From: Dipteris shenzhenensis
Lineage: Eukaryota > Polypodiophyta > Polypodiopsida > Gleicheniales
NCBI GenBank assembly: GCA_047967505.1
Contig: CM106538.1
Length of the DNA: 64,000 nt
Direction: 5' to 3' (one strand)
A program made the translations under genes and the position numbers. Positions 56,930 through 64,000 of the stretch are shown piece by piece (position 1 is the stretch's first letter; every line of letters begins with the position of its first letter). The notes below the pieces were generated by a model that had not been told where the DNA came from, did no database searches, and saw only the letters and a program-made list of their open reading frames with translations.

Positions 56930-57102
56930 GCATGGGGGAAAGAAGAGAGAGGAGGGAGGAGGAGGAGGAGGAGGAGGAGGAGGGAGGAGGAGAGACGAGG
57001 AGGAGAAGGGAGGAGGAGAGAGGAGGAGGAGGAGGTGGGAGGAGAAGGAGGAAGAGGGAGGAGGAGAAGGGAGGAGGAGGAGGGAGGAGGAGAGGGAGAG
57101 GA
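56930..57102. repeat. (GGA)n/(GAG)n purine minisatellite
   Basis: Over 170 bp of almost pure GGA/GAG/AGG. The apparent long ORFs (Arg/Glu on plus, Pro/Ser/Leu on minus) come only from this composition. Confidence 0.95.
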
Positions 57103-57284
57103 TGGGTTGCAAGTGGACGTGGAGTGCAAGGAAGCATGGACACTTGAGACAATTGCTTGGAATACCAAAGTAGAACTCAACACAATACCCCAAAGAGTGT
57201 GGACTTCATTCCATTATGAAGTATATATACAAATTGGAGAGCTTCTCTCTCTGCATGTAGGAAGTGTAACACATTCTCTCTCTA

Positions 57285-57625
57285 TATGTAGAACTTGCAT
57301 GTAGAACTCGCATGTAGAACATGCACGTACAATTTGTATGTAGAACTTGCATGTAGAACTCGCATGTACAAGTCATATGTAGAAGTCGTATGTACAACTT
57401 GCATGTAGAACTTGCATGTACAAGTCGCATGTAGGAGTTGCATGTAGAAGTCGTATGTAGAAGTCATATGTACAACTTGCATGTAGAACTTGCATGTACA
57501 ACTCGCATGTAGGAGTTGCATGTAGAAGTCATATGTAGAACTTGCATGTAGAACTCGCATGTACAACTCGCATGTAGGAGTTGCATGTAGAGGTCGTATG
57601 TAGAACTTGCATGTAGAACATGCAA
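57285..57625. repeat. 13-bp minisatellite, about 26 copies
   Basis: The unit GAACTTGCATGTA repeats in tandem with substitutions at a few fixed positions (GAACTC, CAAGTC, GAAGTC, GGAGTT variants, and CATGTA or TATGTA). Because 13 is not a multiple of three, all three frames stay open on the minus strand for long stretches, so the ORFs are artefacts. Confidence 0.95.
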
Positions 57626-58029
57626 GTTGGATTTCTAAGAGGGATTATTTCTAGCCTTATGCAAGTACAAGTAGAGCTTTGCCGCTACTCTACACACACA
57701 TTCTGTTTTACCTAAGTCCATGTTGTGGCACAGAGACAACATGTGGTGTGTTGCAGAGCATGGTATGAGATGCACGGAAAACCAAAGACATCATTTTATC
57801 GATACAGGTAGAAGTTTGAGAATGGTGCACAATGATATGTGTTGAGAATATAGGGGTTGTGAGGAGGAGTAGGGAGGACACAAGTATGGGATTTGGGTAG
57901 GGCTTTCATGCAAGAATTTATGGCAGACAACATGCCTCACAATTTGTGGAGGACAACTCAGAGCATATGTCTCACAAGAATAGAACCATGTTGGATGGTT
58001 CTAGAGAGACACAATTAGTGATACCAAAA

Positions 58030-58980
58030 GTAAATAAGTAGACAGACATCCTACGTGAGGTCAACACTTTGCTTAAGTGATGCGGTTATGAGAGCCTATC
58101 CGCATTTACATTTGGTAGGATTTAGAACACAGAGTTGAAGAATATAGCCCTTGCTAAGAATACTGAATTTTCCAAGTGTGTATGGAATCAAGGCTTAGTT
58201 GGCAGCCACAAAAAGTCAAGGAGAGCACAATTTGCTGATGGAGGAAATAAGAAGCACATGATACAGTAGGCAGAGTTGCAGGAACTTAACTACAGATAGC
58301 ATAAGTACTCTAAGATGGATCCAAATAAATACAAGTGCATAATCCATGATAAGATGGACCAAAAGAATACACTGATTCTCCATGGACATGGACATGGTCA
58401 TTATGGGCACTTTACAGTCAATAGTTTGTGGGCCATCTAGCCCCAAACTTAAAATGAGACCCCTTTCATTTTGTTTGTGCAACCTAGAGAGGATGTAAAC
58501 ACATGAACTTGGAGACCTTTATATCGATGGGATTCCAAGAAGCAATGATCACTTCTAAATGCATTGGACTATCACCAAAGTTTTGAAGGTAAGAATCTTT
58601 CCAGTATGGGTGGCTCATGTGAAATTGTTATGATTACATGATAAAAAATGCAGATCTAGAGACATTAGATGGTGATCCAATGTTTACCATTAATATCATC
58701 ACATGGACATGAAAACCCACCCTCTCTAGATGGAAATGTTACTCTTGAATCCCCTTTCCAAAAGCTACTCCAGAACTTCCTACTCCATCTAGACAATTGT
58801 GCATCAGAGAACAAGAATAGATACTTATTTGCATACCTTTCTCTACTAATAGCAAGGGGCGTTTTCAAGATTATTCGGTTGGTCTTCTTGATGGTAGGGC
58901 ACAAACATGAGGACATTGATGGCATGTTTAGCAAGTTCTATGAGAAATTACGAGTGGGTCAAATATTCACCTTTCCACTC
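58030..58980 (+). pseudogene. DUF7869-type protein remnant
   Basis: Plus-strand text with stops includes 'AELQELNYR*HKYSKMDPN', 'YKCIIHDKMDQKNTLIL', then an open ORF (58669-59040) with 'NFLLHLDNCASENKNRYLFA', 'GVFKIIRLVFLMVGHKHEDI' and 'DGMFSKFYEKL'. The LDNC...ENKNRY...F.MVGH.HEDID pattern is the DUF7869 domain, found in multi-copy plant, algal and animal proteins of unknown function and often near transposons. The upstream part has several stops, so it is a pseudogene. The Asp, Asn and His residues suggest a metal-dependent enzyme; that is inference. Confidence 0.65.
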
Positions 58981-58994
58981 AAGACCTTCCAAGG

Positions 58995-60235
58995 GTGCCA
59001 ATCAACAAACTGGGCCAATACTTTGAGAGTGATGACATGAACGCAGTGTTATCCATCTCCTTTTGTGATCATAAAGCTACAGTAATCTTAGATGGAGGAG
59101 CAAGTGTTAGCATCAACATGAAACAATGTTGGGAAAAGTGGGGAAGTCCCAACCAAGAGAGTACTTCCTTGGTAGTTAAATTAGATGATGGAGGCACAAC
59201 TCATCCCATAGGAGTGCTCAAATACATTAAAATCAAAACCTTTGATCTCCCATATCTAGTGTGCCTTGTTGTAATGGATTTCCAAAACAACCGTGGGTAT
59301 GAGGCTATACTAGGGAAACCTTTCTTGTGTATGGTAGGATTTTGGTGCTCCAACAACATTTATCTAAGGAAAGATCAACAAGTTGTGATGGTTGATCTCC
59401 AAACATGGAAGGCTCACCCTATGTCCAGAAATGTATTTGCAGTTGAATCTAATACCACTCATAGGTATGTGCGAGTAAAGATGGTTAAAGCATATGATAA
59501 AGAGGACAATGAGAAGAGTCTTGATGAATCTTGGTGTGCTCCTTTACCCAAACTAGAAGACTCACTAAAATGGATGCATACATTGGCGACAATAGATCTA
59601 CCAACTACTGAGGGCACTTAGGCGATGCACCTTGGTGATGAACAACTTAACTCCATTACAAAATTTTACACCATAAGAGCCGTACTACCTAATCAAGTTG
59701 AACCTACAATTGATGATGTTATCGATCCTAACAAGATAGATATGACTCCCTCTCAAATTTGGGTAGAGATGACATTAGCAGGTGCAACATGCTAAATACA
59801 GGCCAGCGTATTGGCGAGCAAGCAATAACCTCATCTCCTGGGAAACATTAAAACATCTTAGCCAGGTACGTCTTCAAGTATATGATTCTGAAATTCAATC
59901 CATAGAGGTTACCTCTATTAAATTATTGGTTCTTTAATGTTGAATGTTTCCTTTGGACAATTATGTTGTGCCTTGCAAGTTTTTTGTAGTTCCTATAGGC
60001 ACCTTGAGGGCAGCTGCAATTCTTGATAAAAGTTTGATGCAAGACACTCAAAAAGGGTTATTTGGTGATGAGTCAACCCAAAAAGATGTGATAAGAATAC
60101 CAACCAGCCCAACATTCAAGTATCAACATCAACATCCAATCCCACTTCTCAACCTCCACAAGAGCCTCACTAGCAAAGGAAACATAGAAGAAGAGAAACC
60201 AAGCAAGTGTTGGTCCGAAAGGATCTACTAGAGGC
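58995..60235 (+). pseudogene. Ty3/gypsy retropepsin region
   Basis: The ORF at 58995-59621 (208 codons) has 'ATVILDGGASVSINMKQCW', a retropepsin flap region with DGGA in place of DTGA or DSGA, and 'YEAILGKPFLCMVG' (the ILG..WL motif). After a gap with stops, 'YWRASNNLISWETLKHLSQ' and the ORF at 59944-60231 with 'NYVVPCKFFVVPIGTLRAA' and 'ILDKS' give a second protease-like segment. Such DGGA proteases occur in Ty3 elements of lower plants. Its frame overlaps the end of the DUF7869 ORF in another frame, marking a junction. Later pol domains are missing; a solo LTR of another family interrupts the block at 60250. Confidence 0.65.
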
Positions 60236-60244
60236 CTAAGGGTA

Positions 60245-60973
60245 CTTTGTGTTAGATATCAATGCTCCACTCTCGTGTAACTATGTGGGAACCAGCTAAC
60301 TCTACTTGTAAGCCCCCCATATGAGGAGAAGGCATTTGAGTAGCTCGGTTATCCGGTAGGTCCTGGTTTGGACACCAGATGGGGGCCATGTGTGGCCTGA
60401 TGGCTAGACGGAGTTGGCACACTGCCAACTAGGCTACATGCAAGTGCGGGAAGGAATCCCATGACTGACCGCATTGAGGGTAGATGGAGCTTTTCCAGGG
60501 GCAGCCCTCTCAGGTTGCGGGGCCCATTTGGAGTCCCAGATGATCTCAGATAGCTGTGGGCTGAACGGCGACCGTAGGATAGTTGCTCTGTTTTACGCCA
60601 TGGTACTATCGTGTGGTCGGTGGCCTATTTTAGGACCGACCCCCAATCGACTGTTTTGGGTGAACTGGGTTGGTTACCACATTGGGTCTAACTGACTATG
60701 ACTAGTGGCTATATAAGAGCAAGCCTGTGAAGCCCATTTCATCATTAGCTACAGCAACCCTGATTCCTTAGCATCCAGCCTCCGTCCTCTACTATTTCCA
60801 GCTCGCCATCGAAGCTTCTTTCATAGGAGCGCATGGTTGGGAGGCAGCGCCATCTATTGTATCAGTTCTACAATAATCAAATTTTTGATTCTCCATACTA
60901 TCTATTTTCTCTCTTGCGTACGAGATCTTGTTATCTGTTGAGCACGGACATTGTATTGTTTTCTTACACTTTG
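60245..60973 (+). mobile_element. Solo LTR of the copia family, plus orientation
   Basis: The LTR (60250-60968, 719 bp) starts TGTTAGATATCAATGCTCC and ends TTACA, flanked by the perfect target duplication CTTTG (60245-60249 and 60969-60973). It matches the 5' LTR of the 35-40 kb element, including U3 and the TATATAAG box at about 60711. No internal sequence or PBS remains, so it formed by recombination between two LTRs. Confidence 0.95.
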
Positions 60974-61218
60974 AAGGTGAATCATACATTTGGGTTCCAA
61001 GGAAACCGCAACATCAAAAGCCACCAAAATATGTAAAGAACAAACCCTGACATTGAAGAACCAAATGACGTCATCCCAAAAGGAAGGTACATTACCAATG
61101 GGTTCCCACAAGACTACTAGAGGCCCAGGGATATTACCTTGGAAACACTTATATTTGGGTACCCAAGGTACTTAGTGCAACAAGAGTACCTCCATCATCC
61201 TCTAGCAGTAATGACAAG

Positions 61219-62880
61219 GTGCTCAATAAAGAGCAAAAGAAAGAATGGATGCCTGAGCCTCTAAAATATTTATCATCAACAAACGAGAGGCCAACGTCAA
61301 TTTCATGCTTTTCAATTATGAAAAGTCAAGGCAAAGATTGGAGAGCAGAACCACAAGAACCTCCCTTGCAAAAGGTAGAACCACAAGAACTTGCTCACAA
61401 GGACAAGGGAAAAGCACCAATAAAAAGAGGATCACACACCATGGTTATTTTGTACCTCCCATTAGGTAGTTACACAAGAACTTGTCTCCAAAAAGGGGAC
61501 AGTAAACAGAAGAGCCTACTCAATCACTAGTCTGTCAAAAAGTCATTGAATTTCACTGCATCTTCTTCAAGGCAAATGGTAGTTACACAAGAACCTATCA
61601 CCAAGAAATAGATAGTAGCACAAGAACCTGCCATGAAAACAAGGGAATCTACTTTGAAAGCTGCACAAGAACCTTCCTTAGTAAGAAATTTGGCATCAAG
61701 CTTTGTGACAACTACACAAGTCACACCAACCATGCCATTCACACAAGAACCTTCCAATGAGAATGATGAATTATTTTCACTGGCAAGTTTCTCAGAAGCA
61801 ACTTGGGCTCAACAAAAACAAAAGATCTCTGAGACATTGTGGTCCTACTCCCATTTGATGCATAGAACATATATCACTTTATTATAGTGAGTATCATAGA
61901 ATTTATACATTTGGGAGATCACAATGTTCAATGGTGCAACTGTAAGAAAACAACACAACGTCTGTGCTCAACAGATAACAGGATCTCGTATGCAAGAGAG
62001 AAAAACAGATAGTATGGAGAATCAAAAATTTGATTACTGTAAAACTGATACAATAGATGGCGCTGCCTCCCAGCCATGCGCTCCTGTGTGAGAAGCTTTG
62101 ATGGTGTGTTGGAAACAGTAGAGGACGGAGGCTGGATGCTAAGGAATTAGGGTTGTTGTAGCTAGTGATGATTATGGGCTTCATGGGCTTGCTCTTATAT
62201 AGCCACCAGTCATAGTCGGTTAGACCCAATTGGGTGATCGACCCAATCTGCCCAAAACGGCCGACTGGAGGTCAGCTCGAAATAGGCCATTAACAACATG
62301 ATAGAACCGTGGTGCAAAATAGAGCAACTATCCTATGGTCTCCGTTCAGCCTAGAACCATCCAGGATCATCTGGTGCTCCAAACAGGCCCTGCAACCTGA
62401 GAGTGGGCTGCCCCAAGAAATGCTCCGTCTACCCTCAATGCAGTCAGTCATGGGATGTCTTCCCATGGGGGCCATGTGTGGCCTGATGGCTAGACGACTT
62501 CAGATAGAGTTAGCACACTACCAACTAGGCTACATGCTGGTTTCCAAACCAGGACCTACCGGATAACCGAGCTACTCAAATGCCTTCTCCTCATATGGGG
62601 GGCGTACAAGTAGAGTTAGTTGATTCCCGCATAGTTATACAAGAGTGGAGCATTGATATCTAACAGCAACACTGACAATAAGTACACCTTGGTGGTAGAT
62701 CCACAAGAACTACTCCTAAAAATGGAGTAACTCCACAAGAACCTGTTGCAATGAAAGAATTCAAGGGACTTCAAGCAATGTTGCTACCAATGGGAAAACT
62801 TCTTGCCAACAACAAGATCTCAGTGACACTTCTTCCCTGTGATTATCAAAAAAATATGAGGACCAAAATAGTGATATAAT
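61219..62880 (+). pseudogene. Degenerate ORF with repeated 'QEP' motifs, interrupted by a solo LTR
   Basis: Plus-strand text on both sides of the solo LTR at 61941 carries a short repeated motif: 'EPQEPPLQK', 'EPQELAHKD', 'VTQEPITKK', 'VAQEPAMK', 'AAQEPSLVR', 'FTQEPSNEN', and after the LTR 'PQEPVAMKEF'. The DNA word CACAAGAACCT recurs at least nine times at irregular spacing. The conserved frame suggests a once-coding low-complexity linker, perhaps part of the host Ty3 element. After the LTR the frame continues to a TAA near 62878 with 'LLPMGKLLANNKISVTLLP'. No family is recognised. Confidence 0.5.
61936..62670 (-). mobile_element. Solo LTR of the copia family, minus orientation
   Basis: The LTR (61941-62665, 725 bp) lies reversed, TGTAAGAAAA...GATATCTAACA on the plus strand, with perfect target duplication GCAAC (61936-61940 and 62666-62670). 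Its U3 is of the same type as the 5' LTR at 35 kb. It splits the 'QEP' ORF. Confidence 0.95.
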
Positions 62881-63375
62881 TCATATTCCTCATGGTGGTC
62901 TACAAGGTGATGTCCTTCCTAGGTTCAAGTCACAATTGGTCAATACATCACACACTGTCATACTAATACACTCATAGTTACTAAGGCTATTTCAGTGACT
63001 AGGAACTCACTTCCAAGTGCTTGGTCTCAGTGTGTCCATTGGTCCTTGCTAGTGAGAACCAACTTTTGAGCTTACTGACTCTAAGGATGCCAAGCTAGGT
63101 ACGAAAGTCAACAAGATGGTATTTGAGGTAGTGTCTTCAGGCTCAGGGTGAGCTTGTAGGACTCTTCTTGGTCTCAAGATCATGTGTTCATTGGCGCAAT
63201 TGAGGCCCTAATTCTAGGTTGAGTGCACCTTGACATAGGTCAAGGGGCAACAGGCCCTTGTGCATGCAAATTTTATCATTTCCCGATGCTCGGGGTCCCA
63301 AATTTTAGGTGCTAGATTACACTTATATCCCTTCTTTTTCTTGATTTTGGTGTTTCTAGAGCTTTTTGTCTAGAT
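62880..63375. other. Intergenic, no gene seen
   Basis: No supported coding frame or element. It may be the decayed end of the Ty3-like block. Confidence 0.35.
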
Positions 63376-63380
63376 GGGGG

Positions 63381-63715
63381 GATAGAGCTAAGGCATTGAC
63401 CCGATGGGATAGAGCTAAGGCACTGACTTGGCAGGATAGAGCTAAGGCACTGACTCGGCAAGATAGAGGTAAAGCACCAACCCGGCGGATATAGTTAAAC
63501 CACTAACCCGGCAAGATAGAGTTAACACACTGACCCAGTGGGATAGAGTTAACACACCGACTTGGAGGGATAGAGCTAAGGCACCAACTCGATAGGATAG
63601 AGCTATGGCATTGATCAACAAGATAGCAGGTCGGTGAGATGATCAATATGGCACCGGTTAGAGGGATAGAGCTATAGCACCGAGTAGAGGGATAGTAGGC
63701 TATAGCACCGAGTCA
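63381..63715. repeat. 27-bp minisatellite
   Basis: The unit GATAGAGCTAAGGCACTGAC plus about seven bases (CCGGCGG-like) repeats at exactly 27 bp for the first copies (63381, 63408, 63435) and then with drift to about 63620. More degenerate copies with 'GATAGAGCTATAGCACCGAG' follow to about 63715. Confidence 0.9.
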
Positions 63716-63719
63716 ACCC

Positions 63720-64000
63720 TCCTATCAAACCATATATTTTATGGGTGGGTTAGGTGGTTAACGTGTAAATAAGCAAGATAGGGATTAAGGCGATGAGTTG
63801 ACAAGATAGGAACTCACAGTTTTACTGACTGGATTTTGATGATTTTTTATGATTGTGAAGTTTTATTCAGGTATTTGTGTGATAGGGGGATGCTAAACTA
63901 CCTAGTCTACCTTCTCAATGTAAAAAACAACAACATTTGAATGGCAAATGGGGTGTTTTGCAAAAAGTGACAGTTTTGCCTTCCAAAACCACTTCAAGCA
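63720..64000. other. Window end, no gene seen
   Basis: Nothing that I can support lies in the last 280 bp. Confidence 0.35.

Noticed and set aside
56705-57304. Long Arg/Glu ORFs (plus) and Pro/Ser/Leu ORFs (minus)
   Set aside because: They come from the (GGA)n tract, which has no stops in any frame on either strand.
57206-57566. Repetitive 'YMQLLHASCTC' ORFs on the minus strand
   Set aside because: A 13-bp tandem repeat without stops generates them; period 13 is not codon-based.
57285-57625. CRISPR-like array
   Set aside because: Units are contiguous 13-mers without spacers; it is a eukaryotic minisatellite.

Overview
The window reads as nuclear DNA of a land plant, probably a fern or another seed-free vascular plant. 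The evidence is a phytocystatin with plant-type exons, a LysM ectodomain protein, and a PLS-class pentatricopeptide (PPR) gene whose near-identical 'LVDMYAKCG' modules resemble fern, lycophyte and moss PPR proteins. Around these lie decayed Ty1/copia, Ty3/gypsy, LINE, hAT and Helitron copies and many simple repeats. There are no bacterial operons, rRNA genes or CRISPR arrays. The species assignment is an inference from protein style, not a match.

Three genes look intact or nearly so. A LysM protein (10640-11308, +) has a signal peptide and two clear LysM motifs. A PPR gene (22379-25758, -) can be extended by two short 5' exons to about 1,071 codons, but its C-terminal E region is cut short. 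A secreted, C-terminally extended cystatin (44384-45876, -) is rebuilt here from four exons, giving 234 residues with phases that agree at every junction. A minus-strand gene remnant at 11940-12308 and a hypothetical ORF in an inverted repeat (12443-12856) are weaker calls.

The left end (1.36-5.82 kb, minus strand) is a decayed Helitron of the endonuclease-bearing (Helentron/Helitron2-like) kind. A Cys-rich N-terminus, a HUH Rep domain, the C-terminal part of a Pif1 helicase and an endonuclease/exonuclease/phosphatase (EEP) domain can be read in order. The Walker A/B part of the helicase is missing. Just upstream on the same strand (6.1-9.6 kb) are remnants of one or two multi-exon genes, one with OB-fold/zinc-ribbon features like an RPA-type single-strand DNA binding protein.

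The middle (14-19 kb) is low-complexity DNA: CT, GT and GA microsatellites, purine/G-rich runs, an AT-rich duplicated block and a cluster of CACGTG-type palindromes. A truncated copia copy follows (19.4-21.1 kb), then the PPR gene, an unidentified decayed ORF (27.5-28.4 kb) and a decayed Ty3 pol (30.1-32.2 kb).

The right half is dominated by one copia family. A complete but broken copy (35241-40715) has LTRs, a PBS, a PPT and the target duplication GTTTC; oddly, its two LTRs differ completely over about 230 bp of U3. Two solo LTRs of the same family, with target duplications CTTTG and GCAAC and opposite orientations, lie in a Ty3-like block at 59-63 kb. Other features are a MITE-like element with a 24-bp palindrome, two further large inverted repeats, a hAT transposase remnant, a LINE reverse transcriptase, a DUF7869-type ORF next to a Ty3 protease, a 13-bp and a 27-bp minisatellite and several short segmental duplications.
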